Source: Methanoregula sp.
Lineage (GTDB): Archaea; Halobacteriota; Methanomicrobia; Methanomicrobiales; Methanospirillaceae
DNA: 52,331 nt
Assembly (NCBI RefSeq): GCF_028712425.1
Contig: NZ_JAQTQD010000019.1
Span: 1 to 52,331, forward strand
Direction: 5' to 3'
Position 1 is the stretch's first letter. Each line of letters starts with the position of its first letter. This document shows positions 8,307 through 15,688 of the stretch, piece by piece. The notes under the pieces were generated by a model. That model had not been told where the DNA came from, ran no database searches, and saw only the letters and a list, made by a program, of their open reading frames with translations. Position numbers and translations under genes: made by a program.

Positions 8307-9020
8307 TTATTGCTCTTCCAGGCAGTTTCTGGCAAAAGCAAGATACTCCGGAACGACCTCGAACCCGAGGAAATGCCTGCCTTCCTGTTTCGCCACCAGC
8401 GCGACTGTGCCGGAGCCGAGGAACGGGTCGAGAACGAGGTCGCCCGGATTGCTTGAGTACAACAGGATCTTCCGGACCAGTTCACGGGGGAGCTTCGTGG
8501 GCGTCTTCTTCTTCCCCTTCCAGTACTCGCGGTTGATCACCCAGACATCCTCGGGATAATGGTCGATCTTGTTGAACGTGTACTGTTCTGGGTCCTTTGC
8601 CACGAAGAGGATGTGATAGTGGCTGGTCACGTATTTCTTCTTCGTGAAAACACCGAACTGGTACTTCCAGATAAGGTGGTTGATGGTGGTGAGCCCCGCA
8701 TCATCGATCCCTTCGAGAATGTCCCGGAGCCGGTTCCACCCGGAAAAGATGTACATGCTGCCGGCCGGAGAGAGAACACGGGCCGCTTCAGCGATCCACT
8801 GGCGCGTGAACTCACCGTACTCTTCTTCCGGCACCTCGCGATAGCCTTCGAGGACATTGGCCCCCTTCCGGTTGTAGTTCAGACGCTGGGCCTTAAAATC
8901 GATGGCAAACGGCGGGTCGGTGACGATGAGGTCGACCGTGCCATCCGGGATGCGGGGGAGAAGTTCGAGCGCGTCGCCCTGGTACAGGGTATCCGGCCGG
9001 AACGCGCCGGGCTTCTTCAT
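8307..9020 (-). CDS. DNA methyltransferase, beta class (N6-adenine or N4-cytosine)
   Basis: A 237-residue stand-alone DNA amino-methyltransferase. Catalytic motif IV, DPPF, lies at residues 35-38 (VDLIVTDPPFAIDFKA) and the SAM motif I equivalent, VLDPFLGSGTVALVA, near residue 196-210 at the C-terminus; this order marks the beta class. D-P-P-F/Y is found in both N6-adenine and N4-cytosine enzymes, so the base modified cannot be called. No restriction endonuclease or specificity gene adjoins it. Its ATG directly follows the iorB stop codon with no gap, so it is probably transcribed with iorAB. Just downstream is the G-run repeat array. Confidence 0.88.
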   Translation of the reverse strand: MKKPGAFRPDTLYQGDALELLPRIPDGTVDLIVTDPPFAIDFKAQRLNYNRKGANVLEGYREVPEEEYGEFTRQWIAEAARVLSPAGSMYIFSGWNRLRDILEGIDDAGLTTINHLIWKYQFGVFTKKKYVTSHYHILFVAKDPEQYTFNKIDHYPEDVWVINREYWKGKKKTPTKLPRELVRKILLYSSNPGDLVLDPFLGSGTVALVAKQEGRHFLGFEVVPEYLAFARNCLEEQ

Positions 9021-9605
9021 TCAGCTCTTCCCGCCGGCGTCCCGCCCCATCTGGAAGGCCTTTGCATTGATCTCGACCATCTTTTTCGGGACCAGCCGCT
9101 TCACTGCTTCGAGCAGGCTCTCCGGTTTTAACGGTATCCAGCGGGAGGCCGCCCCGAGCATCACGACGTTCTGGGAGAGCGGGCTCCCCGCCTCGGTTGC
9201 GATGCGATCTGCCTCGACAAGACAGAGGCCGTGTTTTTTGAGTGCGGCGATAATCTCATCCTCGGTCGGGGGAGTGAGTTTCTGGGTATAGACTGAGGTC
9301 GGTATGACAAGGTTCCTGCTCACAACCGCAGTTCCCTCCTTTTTCAGGTAATGGGAATACCGCAGCGCCTCCAGGAAGTCAAACGAGATCAGGAGGTCTG
9401 CCTGCCCGGGGGCGATGAGGGGGCCGTAGAGGCCGTCGATCCGTATGTGGCTCTCCACGGACCCGCCGCGCTGGGCCATGCCGTGGGTCTCCGCACCCTT
9501 GATCTGCCTTCCCTCGATGAGGCTGGCCTCGCCGAGGATATTAGATGCAAGGATCGTGCCCTGCCCGCCTATCCCGACAATCAGGATGTCGTAACTGCCG
9601 GTCAT
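9021..9605 (-). CDS. iorB: Indolepyruvate:ferredoxin oxidoreductase subunit beta
   Basis: A 194-residue gamma-domain subunit of indolepyruvate ferredoxin oxidoreductase, which oxidatively decarboxylates aryl pyruvates to aryl-acetyl-CoA with ferredoxin; in methanogens it can also run reductively in aromatic amino acid synthesis. MTGSYDILIVGIGGQGTILAS at the start, then KGAETHGMAQRGGSVESHIR, are hallmark motifs of the POR/KOR gamma domain. ATG 9605 is chosen because it overlaps the iorA stop codon (ATGA); an upstream in-frame start would intrude into iorA. Its stop codon abuts the methyltransferase ATG. Confidence 0.95.
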   Translation of the reverse strand: MTGSYDILIVGIGGQGTILASNILGEASLIEGRQIKGAETHGMAQRGGSVESHIRIDGLYGPLIAPGQADLLISFDFLEALRYSHYLKKEGTAVVSRNLVIPTSVYTQKLTPPTEDEIIAALKKHGLCLVEADRIATEAGSPLSQNVVMLGAASRWIPLKPESLLEAVKRLVPKKMVEINAKAFQMGRDAGGKS

Positions 9606-11371
9606 TTCTTCCCCTCCTTTGAGATAGCCCCCACAGGACAGAGCTGGGCGCAGACCGCACATCCCATGCAGAGATCATTGATCCGCGCTTTCTCATCGGC
9701 GAATTCGATCGCGGGGCAGCCGAACCGGACGCAGGTCCCGCACCCAGTGCAGGCCTCGGCATCGACCTCGTAGCGCCCGCGTTTTATTCCCATACGGCGG
9801 GCAGTGATGACGCACATCTGCTTGGCGATGATGACCTTGACGCCCTTCCTCTTCTTTGCCTCGGAGAGGACATTCACCATCCCGGTGACATCGTAGGGAT
9901 CAACGGTCTCGACAAAGGTCGCACCGCAGGCCCGGCAGATGGCATCGAGCGAGATGGCCGGGGTTTCCACGCCACACGCCGTCAGGCCGGTGTTCGGGTT
10001 CGGCTGGTGACCGGTCATGGCCGTAATCCGGTTGTCGAGGATGACAACAGTCATGTTCGCTCCATTGTAGACCGCGTTCATCAGGCCCTGGATGCCGGTG
10101 TGCAGGAACGTGGAGTCCCCGATGGTGCAGACCACGTCGCGGGTCTCGCCCGAGTGCGCAATCCCGCTCGCGTTCGTGATCGACGCGCCCATGCAGATGG
10201 TCGTGTCCACGGCCCCCAGCTGGAGGCCAAGGGTATAGCACCCGATGTCGCTTGGGTAGATCGCATCGCGGAAGACTTTCTTGATCGCGTAAAACGCCCC
10301 GCGGTGAAGGCAGCCCGCGCAGAGGATCGGGGGACGGACCGGCAGGTCCGTGACGGGCGCGGGCGCGGCAAACGGGCTCTTTTTGAGGAAGCCGGCCTTC
10401 TCCATGATGCCCGCAACTGCCTGCGGCGATAACTCTCCTTCGTAGGGCGCATACCCGTTCTTCTTGCCAAAGACCGGGACCATGCCTGCCACCTGGCGGA
10501 CGGCCTCCTCTACTTCCGGCGCCAGCTCTTCAATAACCAGGACCTTTTCGTGCTTTTGGACAAACACCCCGAGCCATTCCTCGTCAATCGGGTATGCCCC
10601 AATCTTCATGAAAGAGACCGCATCCGACAGGAGTTCCTGCACGAACGTAGCCCCGATACCGCTCGCGATGATCGCGGTCTTCCCGCGGACCTCGTACCGG
10701 TTCAGGCCGAGTTCGACGAGCCGTTTCCTTATAGCGGGTTGTTTCTCGTTGAGTTTCTTGTGGAGGACACGGGTATGGGCCGGAATGACAACGTACTGGC
10801 GGGGGTCCTTTTTGAACTCACCCTTCCGCGTGCTCTTTATTGCGTCGCCCAGTTCAACATCCCCCTTCGAGTGGCAGATACGCGTCGTGGGGCGGAAGAT
10901 CACAGGGATGCCGAACTCCTCGGAGAGGGCAAACGCACGGGGGATCATGTCGTGCGCTTCCTGAACTCCCGCTGGGTCGAGGCAGGGCACCCGCGCAAAG
11001 TGCGCATAGCACCGCGTATCCTGCTCGTTCTGGGAACTGTGGGCGAACGGATCGTCCGCGCTCAGGATAACAAGCCCCCCGGTCACACCGGTATAGGCGC
11101 TCGTCATCAGCGGATCGGCAGCAACGTTCAGGCCCACGTGCTTCATGGTGCAGATGGCGCGGACGCCGCACCATGCCGCAGCAAGCGCGTTCTCCAGCGC
11201 CACTTTCTCGTTCACCGACCATTCAAGGTAATACGGCCGTTCCGGCTGTGCCCGCAGCGTATCGATCACTTCGGACGACGGCGTGCCGGGATAGCCGCAG
11301 ACAAAGTCCACGCCCGCTTCGAGGCATGCATGCGCTATCGCTTCATTCCCGAGGAGATACTTCCGTTCCAT
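9602..11371 (-). CDS. iorA: Indolepyruvate:ferredoxin oxidoreductase subunit alpha
   Basis: A 589-residue thiamine-diphosphate subunit. The N-terminal pyrimidine-binding region has GYPGTPSSEVIDTL and VGLNVAADPLMT; the C-terminal half has PPILCAGCLHRGAFYA and the TPP motif GDSTFLHTGIQGLMNAVYNG ending in the usual N of VVILDNR. Two ferredoxin-type [4Fe-4S] motifs close the protein (CTGCGTCVRFGCP and CMGCAVCAQLCP). Length is normal. It heads the operon iorA-iorB-methyltransferase and is divergent from tRNA-Ile. Confidence 0.97.
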   Translation of the reverse strand: MERKYLLGNEAIAHACLEAGVDFVCGYPGTPSSEVIDTLRAQPERPYYLEWSVNEKVALENALAAAWCGVRAICTMKHVGLNVAADPLMTSAYTGVTGGLVILSADDPFAHSSQNEQDTRCYAHFARVPCLDPAGVQEAHDMIPRAFALSEEFGIPVIFRPTTRICHSKGDVELGDAIKSTRKGEFKKDPRQYVVIPAHTRVLHKKLNEKQPAIRKRLVELGLNRYEVRGKTAIIASGIGATFVQELLSDAVSFMKIGAYPIDEEWLGVFVQKHEKVLVIEELAPEVEEAVRQVAGMVPVFGKKNGYAPYEGELSPQAVAGIMEKAGFLKKSPFAAPAPVTDLPVRPPILCAGCLHRGAFYAIKKVFRDAIYPSDIGCYTLGLQLGAVDTTICMGASITNASGIAHSGETRDVVCTIGDSTFLHTGIQGLMNAVYNGANMTVVILDNRITAMTGHQPNPNTGLTACGVETPAISLDAICRACGATFVETVDPYDVTGMVNVLSEAKKRKGVKVIIAKQMCVITARRMGIKRGRYEVDAEACTGCGTCVRFGCPAIEFADEKARINDLCMGCAVCAQLCPVGAISKEGKK

Positions 11372-11468
11372 GATCCCAGTTCCGTATAATTACCGTGGTC
11401 TTTTTACACATATCCCTATCTAAAGATCCCTTACAGAGATCCGCTATGTCCGCTTGTGGATTCACAAC

Positions 11469-11481
11469 CTATAAAAACTCC
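11469..11481 (+). promoter_or_regulatory. Probable TATA box for tRNA-Ile(GAT)
   Basis: CCTATAAAAACTC about 40-50 nt before the tRNA 5' end; transcription would start about 20-25 nt before the mature tRNA. Based on match to archaeal TATA consensus. Confidence 0.45.
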
Positions 11482-11519
11482 GGTGGAGTAGTAATTAGGG
11501 TAAAATCCAGCCAACTATC

Positions 11520-11593
11520 GGGCCCGTAGCATAGCCAGGTGGTGCGCCCGGCTGATAACCGGGAGGTCATGAGTTCGAATCTCATCGGGCCCA
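11520..11593 (+). tRNA. tRNA-Ile (GAT anticodon)
   Basis: A 74-nt cloverleaf with acceptor GGGCCCG/CGGGCCC and discriminator A; anticodon stem CCCGG/CCGGG closes CTGATAA, giving GAT for ATC/ATT codons. T-loop TTCGAAT is present. No intron. Its acceptor stem is the same as that of the CAT tRNA at 25721-25795, which helps identify that gene as tRNA-Ile2. A poly-T-rich tract follows (TTTTCATTGTTTTTGCTGTTTTT). Confidence 0.96.
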
Positions 11594-11689
11594 TCGCATT
11601 TTCATTGTTTTTGCTGTTTTTACCATACCTTTACAGCAACGAGACCTGTCGGTCTTTTTCATAAGAATGAAAAAAGGGGGGGCGCAGGA

Positions 11690-12229
11690 TCATTCCTGCT
11701 GTTTCTTCCCGAACACGTACCCGATGACAACCTCCAGCGAGGCAAGAAGGGCCTCCTCGTTCTTGAGATAGTCGTGCATTGCGCGGTAGAGCATGAACAT
11801 GACATCATACCCGTAAAGCTCCAGCGCCTTCTGCGGAGTAACGGGATTGAGACAGGAGTCTGTTAAAAATCCGTCAAAACTGTACATCAGTTCAAAGAAA
11901 TCCCCGTCCTCCGAGAGGACACAGAACTGGTCGACAACGGGCATCGAGGGATTGTCGGGGCGGAACGCGGAGGGCTGTTCCGACTTCCCGAGGACAATCA
12001 TCTTCTGGGGATAGTACTGCGGGTCGTAGATCTCTCCCTTGGTGTCCTGCTTGCCCCTCCTGAGCATATTGAGGCCGACCTGTTTCACGACCGGCACCGC
12101 CGACGCTGCCATCTTTTTTAAGAGCCGCGCCTCGTTCTCCTTCACCTTCCCCGCGAGCGCCTTCTCGTTCTCCTGCAGTGCGTCAATCTTCTGCATGAGG
12201 GCTTCAAATCCCTTCTCGATATCGTCCAT
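11690..12229 (-). CDS. Conserved hypothetical protein with N-terminal coiled coil
   Basis: A protein of about 179 residues that I do not recognise. Residues 1-40 (MDDIEKGFEALMQKIDALQE...) form a heptad-type coiled coil, followed by a basic stretch (LNMLRRGKQDTKGEIYDPQYYP) and a compact C-terminal domain rich in aromatic and acidic residues. ATG 12229 is preferred because GGGGAG lies about 9 nt upstream and a TATA-like TTTATAGC (about 12285-12291) would place the transcript start about 30 nt before it; 17 further codons upstream are open but unlikely. No signal peptide, membrane segment or cysteine motif. Monocistronic. Confidence 0.7.
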   Translation of the reverse strand: MDDIEKGFEALMQKIDALQENEKALAGKVKENEARLLKKMAASAVPVVKQVGLNMLRRGKQDTKGEIYDPQYYPQKMIVLGKSEQPSAFRPDNPSMPVVDQFCVLSEDGDFFELMYSFDGFLTDSCLNPVTPQKALELYGYDVMFMLYRAMHDYLKNEEALLASLEVVIGYVFGKKQQE

Positions 12230-12374
12230 TCTCAAAAACTCCCCGGGTAACTGTCTGTATCGAAGATAAGAAATGTTCATGCCCGGGCTATAAAACGACT
12301 CCTTTCCGGTTCCTGATCATATCCATGACACCAGAAGTGCCGCAGGAACCGGCGACAGGGCGCTCGCAGGAAAT

Positions 12375-12391
12375 TTTGGTATTCCCCCAAA
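12375..12391. promoter_or_regulatory. Palindrome TTTGG-N7-CCAAA, probable metal-regulator operator
   Basis: TTTGG TATTCCC CCAAA overlaps a TATA-like ACTTTATCC 26-34 nt upstream of the regulator's ATG at 12424. The same half-sites with the same 7-nt spacing recur before cbiM (14629-14653), and nowhere else that I noticed. This suggests autoregulation by the 12424 repressor together with control of cbiM. Confidence 0.6.
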
Positions 12392-12423
12392 CTTTATCCG
12401 CGATCACCGATAACCAACAATAG

Positions 12424-12891
12424 ATGACACCGGTCGACGGGCTCGAACTGGCGCCACGGAAGGTCGCGTTTCTCCGCTTTCTTTCGGAACGGGGCGGCAG
12501 TGTGCGGACAACGGAGATCGCCGCCCACTTCGGCGTTGATCCCTCGACAATAACCAAGATTATCGGGGAACTGGCGGAGACGGGATACCTGCACCATACG
12601 CCTTACTATGGCGTCAGCCTCACCGATGAGGGAAAGAAGTACGCGGGATTTTTAGTGAAGCGTCACCGTATCCTGAGCCTTCTCCTTGTCAGGAACGGGC
12701 TCTCCTGCGAGGATGCCTGCCGGGAAGTCTCCCGGTTCGAGAGTTTCATCTCCCGTAATGCCATCGACACCATGTGCCGGGCCATGGGCCACCCGCAGCA
12801 GGGCGCCTGCGGGGAGATCACCCATGACGACGGGTGCATGGCTGACAATGCAGGGCATGAACACGGGAAGAAAGGGAGCGTGCGCTCATGA
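12424..12891 (+). CDS. DtxR/MntR-like metal-dependent transcriptional regulator
   Basis: A 155-residue protein. The N-terminal winged helix (residues about 8-62; VRTTEIAAHFGVDPSTITKI is the recognition-helix region) and the following LTDEGKKYAGFLVKRHRIL linker-dimerisation segment match the DtxR/MntR family, repressors that bind DNA when loaded with a divalent metal. Metal-ligand candidates are H-R-x-x-L region residues, E and C in CEDACREVSRFE, and an unusual His/Cys tail (ACGEITHDDGCMADNAGHEHGKK). The downstream cobalt/nickel importer genes, starting with a 4-nt overlap, imply sensing of Co or Ni rather than Fe or Mn, which is inference. A matching operator lies in its own promoter. Confidence 0.85.
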   Translation: MTPVDGLELAPRKVAFLRFLSERGGSVRTTEIAAHFGVDPSTITKIIGELAETGYLHHTPYYGVSLTDEGKKYAGFLVKRHRILSLLLVRNGLSCEDACREVSRFESFISRNAIDTMCRAMGHPQQGACGEITHDDGCMADNAGHEHGKKGSVRS

Positions 12892-13709
12892 GCCCGTCCA
12901 TGATATCGGAGCATATCCCGGACCTCGACCTCATCACCAGCTGCGCCGAGCGGCAGGATTCGGTCTTCTCACGGGCAAGTCCCTGGACCAAGCTCATCCT
13001 GCTCATCCTGGTCGTCCTTGTAATCACCCTCACGGCGAACCTCCTCGTCCTTTCTGCCATATATATCGGCATTCTCGTATCCTGCTTTGCTGCCGGACTC
13101 CCCATGAGAAAGATTATTGCCTGGTATGCCATGCCCGTGATCTTCGTTCTCTCGCTTGTGGGGATCCTGGCATGGACAGAGCCTGGCATCGCGCTCATCT
13201 CCATCCCCCTCGGCGGATTTGTTCTCACGCTTACCGACCAGGGCGTTCTCCTCGTCGTCACCCTGCTATTGAAGGCGCTCATCTCGGTCACGTTTTCGCT
13301 CTTCTTCCTCATGACAACGAAGTATGCCCACTTCTCGGCCATGGTCTCCCGCATCTTCCCGTCACCGCTCGACCAGGTCTTCCTCCTTGCCTACAGGTTC
13401 CTCTTCCTGACCCTTGCCATGGCCGCATCCCTCTTAAAGGCAGTCCGCTCGCGGGGCGGGGGGCTCATCCGGTCCATCCGGGTCCAGGGGCGCCTCTTTG
13501 CCGGTATCTTCGGCCTTGTCTTCATCCGTTCCTTCGAGCGTGCGGAACGCGTTGAGAAAGCGATGGCGGCACGGGGGTATAACGGGTCATTATCCGCCCA
13601 CACGAAGATACCGGCGCCGGGGATTGCCGGATATTTCCTGATCTGCGCAGGGTGTTCTGCAGTACTTCTGCTGCTCTGGATCTCCCCGCACGCGGCGGGA
13701 GGGTGGTGA
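12888..13709 (+). CDS. cbiQ: ECF transporter T component (CbiQ family)
   Basis: A 273-residue membrane protein, the transmembrane coupling subunit of an energy-coupling-factor importer, probably for cobalt or nickel. About five to six hydrophobic helices; the cytoplasmic coupling motifs appear as A-x-x-x-R-G variants: KAVRSRGGG (near residue 190) and EKAMAARGYNG (near 230), which contact the ATPase. It starts 4 nt inside the regulator gene (ATGA) and ends 3 nt before cbiO. Confidence 0.93.
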   Translation: MSPSMISEHIPDLDLITSCAERQDSVFSRASPWTKLILLILVVLVITLTANLLVLSAIYIGILVSCFAAGLPMRKIIAWYAMPVIFVLSLVGILAWTEPGIALISIPLGGFVLTLTDQGVLLVVTLLLKALISVTFSLFFLMTTKYAHFSAMVSRIFPSPLDQVFLLAYRFLFLTLAMAASLLKAVRSRGGGLIRSIRVQGRLFAGIFGLVFIRSFERAERVEKAMAARGYNGSLSAHTKIPAPGIAGYFLICAGCSAVLLLLWISPHAAGGW

Positions 13710-13712
13710 ACC

Positions 13713-14630
13713 ATGACGATCATGCGCCACGATCCCGACCACCTGCACTGCGAGCATGGCGATCCCTCGCGCGAACTGATCCACGTTGACTGCGCCAGCC
13801 ACACGTATCCTGACGGGAGCGTCGGGATCCACGAGATGTGTTTCCATGTCTTACAAGACGAGATCGTTGCCCTGTGCGGCCCCAACGGCTCGGGCAAATC
13901 CACGCTCATCGAGCACCTGAACGGCCTGCTCCTTCCCACGCAGGGGGATATCGTAATCAACGGCAGGTCGGTCACCCGCGGGGAACGCGAGGGTCTCTGG
14001 AAAGAAGTCGGGGTGATCTTCCAGCGTTCCGAGGAGCAGTTGTTTGCGCCCACCGTGCTTGACGATGTGATGTTCGGCCCGCTGAACCTCGGCATGGCAC
14101 CGGATGATGCGAGGGCGGCAGCGCTCGAAGCGCTTGAGGCTGTCGGTGCCGCAGGGCTTGCGGGAAAACTGCCCAATTACCTGAGCGGCGGGCAGAAGAG
14201 GCTTGTCTCGATTGCCGGGATCCTCGCCATGAAGCCGCGGATTATTGCCATGGACGAGCCGACCTCCGACCTTGATCCCGTCCACAGTGCCCGGATCGAA
14301 AGCCTCATCGCGGACCTGAAAACACGGTATGGCATCAGCGTGGTGATCGCAACCCACGACCTCGAACTCGCGGCCCGGATCGCGGACCGGATCTGCCTTG
14401 TGAAAGACGGGGCGGTCTTTGCCGAGGGGAGCCCGCGGGAGGTCTTCTATGACTCCGCACTTATCGGTGAGGCGGGGCTGAAACAGCCGGATACGGTCAT
14501 GACATGGCTTGAGTACTGCAGATCACACGGCGGGCCGCGGGAAGAGCGGCCCGTGACAAGGGCCGAGCTGGTGCAGTTGCTCGGGGCACATCCCGGCAGG
14601 GAACCGGAACAAAAGGACAGGGAACCGTAA
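13713..14630 (+). CDS. cbiO: ECF transporter ATP-binding subunit (CbiO family)
   Basis: A 305-residue ABC ATPase. Walker A GPNGSGKST at residues 56-64, Q-loop in VIFQRSEEQLF (the S-E-E-Q-L-F variant typical of CbiO/EcfA), signature LSGGQKR at 157-163, Walker B IIAMDEPTSDLD at 177-188, and switch His in IATHDLELA. The first 25 residues are enriched in His, Cys and Asp, unlike most homologues, and could bind metal or be partly untranslated. ATP hydrolysis by a CbiO dimer powers uptake through CbiQ and CbiM. The stop codon forms the left edge of the downstream palindrome. Confidence 0.96.
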   Translation: MTIMRHDPDHLHCEHGDPSRELIHVDCASHTYPDGSVGIHEMCFHVLQDEIVALCGPNGSGKSTLIEHLNGLLLPTQGDIVINGRSVTRGEREGLWKEVGVIFQRSEEQLFAPTVLDDVMFGPLNLGMAPDDARAAALEALEAVGAAGLAGKLPNYLSGGQKRLVSIAGILAMKPRIIAMDEPTSDLDPVHSARIESLIADLKTRYGISVVIATHDLELAARIADRICLVKDGAVFAEGSPREVFYDSALIGEAGLKQPDTVMTWLEYCRSHGGPREERPVTRAELVQLLGAHPGREPEQKDREP

Positions 14631-14653
14631 AGTTTGGTGTTATACCAAACTTT
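14629..14653. promoter_or_regulatory. Perfect inverted repeat AAAGTTTGG-N7-CCAAACTTT before cbiM
   Basis: Nine-base perfect arms separated by TGTTATA, immediately upstream of a TATA-like GTTTTTAAGC (14661-14670) and about 75 nt before cbiM. The core TTTGG-N7-CCAAA matches the site at 12375-12391, so it is probably an operator for the metal regulator. Because it starts at the cbiO stop codon and ends in TTTT, it could also act as a terminator of the upstream mRNA. Confidence 0.65.
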
Positions 14654-14727
14654 TGCCCGGGTTTTTAAGCTCCCCGGGATAATGGTTGATCAAGGAAGGA
14701 AACCTTCACCCGGGAGAAAAGAGAGCC

Positions 14728-15378
14728 ATGGCACACATCCATCTCGAAGACGGGGCATTTTCGCTCACCTGGGTCCTTGTCTGGTGGCTCCTTGCCCTCG
14801 TATGTATCGGGATCGCGCTCTGGATCTTACGGTCTAAGGGGCGAAAGGATACCGGCAGGATCACCCTTGCCGCGTTTGTGACCGCAGCAGCGTTTGCGCT
14901 CTTCCAGGTCAATATCCCGCTCTTCGGCGGAGTCCACCTGAACCTCACCCCCCTTGTCGGCATCCTTGCCGGGCCGGTGCTCGGCTCGCTCGTGGTGCTG
15001 GTCATCAATATCCTCTCGGCAGCCATCGGCCACGGGGGATGGGGGCTTGTCGGGGCAAATGTGCTCGTGAACCTTGCCGAAGTCCTCGTTGCCTTTGCTG
15101 TTTTCCGGGGATCACGTACGTTCCTTCCCGATCTCTTCTCCCGGGCAGGGATTGCTACATTTGCCGGACTCTTCACGGGCAATCTCATCATGATCGGGAT
15201 CATCCTGGTCTCCGGAGTCCAGGGAGTCACCCAGTCACCAGAACAGGTCCTTGCCGGCCTTTCTCTCATTGTCGCGGTGAACATGGGAGTTGCCGTGATC
15301 GAGGCGCTCCTCTCGGGACTTATCGTGCGGTATATCGGGAATGTCCGGCCGGACCTCCTGGGGGAGCAGAAAGGATGA
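14728..15378 (+). CDS. cbiM: ECF cobalt/nickel substrate-binding permease (CbiM/NikM family)
   Basis: A 216-residue S component with about six to seven membrane helices. The metal site of the family uses the protein N-terminus and early His residues; here the start is M-A-H-I-H-L-E-D-G, shifted by one from the usual M-H-I-x-x-G, so removal of Met would leave Ala-His with His at position 2. Other family features are VHLNLTPLVGILAGPVLG and SAAIGHGGWGLVGANVLVN. ATG 14728 is chosen for this reason; an upstream in-frame ATG at 14686 would bury the motif. AGGAAGG lies upstream. A possible separate promoter and operator precede it. The small cbiN-like gene overlaps its stop by 4 nt. Confidence 0.9.
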   Translation: MAHIHLEDGAFSLTWVLVWWLLALVCIGIALWILRSKGRKDTGRITLAAFVTAAAFALFQVNIPLFGGVHLNLTPLVGILAGPVLGSLVVLVINILSAAIGHGGWGLVGANVLVNLAEVLVAFAVFRGSRTFLPDLFSRAGIATFAGLFTGNLIMIGIILVSGVQGVTQSPEQVLAGLSLIVAVNMGVAVIEALLSGLIVRYIGNVRPDLLGEQKG

Positions 15379-15659
15379 GCGGGCCAATAGAAAAGCGGGG
15401 ACCAATTCTCTTCTTCCTGATCGCAGCCATCCTCATCGCCGCCGCGATCCTGGCATTCCAGGCAACCGGGCCGCAGGGCATTGAGGAGCGGTTCCATGCG
15501 GCCACCGGCCTTTCCCATGGGGGGCATGAGGAAGAGGACGGGCACGGAGGCGATGGGGGAACGGGGATAGCCGTTGAAGGAGACCTGGTGCTGTACGCGA
15601 TCGTCCTCTGTGGCCTTGCACTCGCCTGCATGGCGCTGTATTATCATTATCGGATATAA
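15375..15659 (+). CDS. Small CbiN/PDGLE-like membrane protein with His-rich loop
   Basis: A 94-residue protein with two membrane helices (about residues 9-30 and 68-90). Between them, TGPQGIEERFHAATGL resembles the PDGLE domain that replaces CbiN in many Co/Ni ECF systems, followed by a metal-rich loop of His, Glu, Asp and Gly (SHGGHEEEDGHGGDGG). In this family the extracytoplasmic loop helps load metal into CbiM. It begins with ATG overlapping the cbiM stop codon, which supports the same operon. It was assigned by position and topology more than by sequence. Confidence 0.82.
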   Translation: MSGPIEKRGPILFFLIAAILIAAAILAFQATGPQGIEERFHAATGLSHGGHEEEDGHGGDGGTGIAVEGDLVLYAIVLCGLALACMALYYHYRI

Positions 15660-15688
15660 GCAGGGAGCTTACGCCATCTGCCCGGAGG

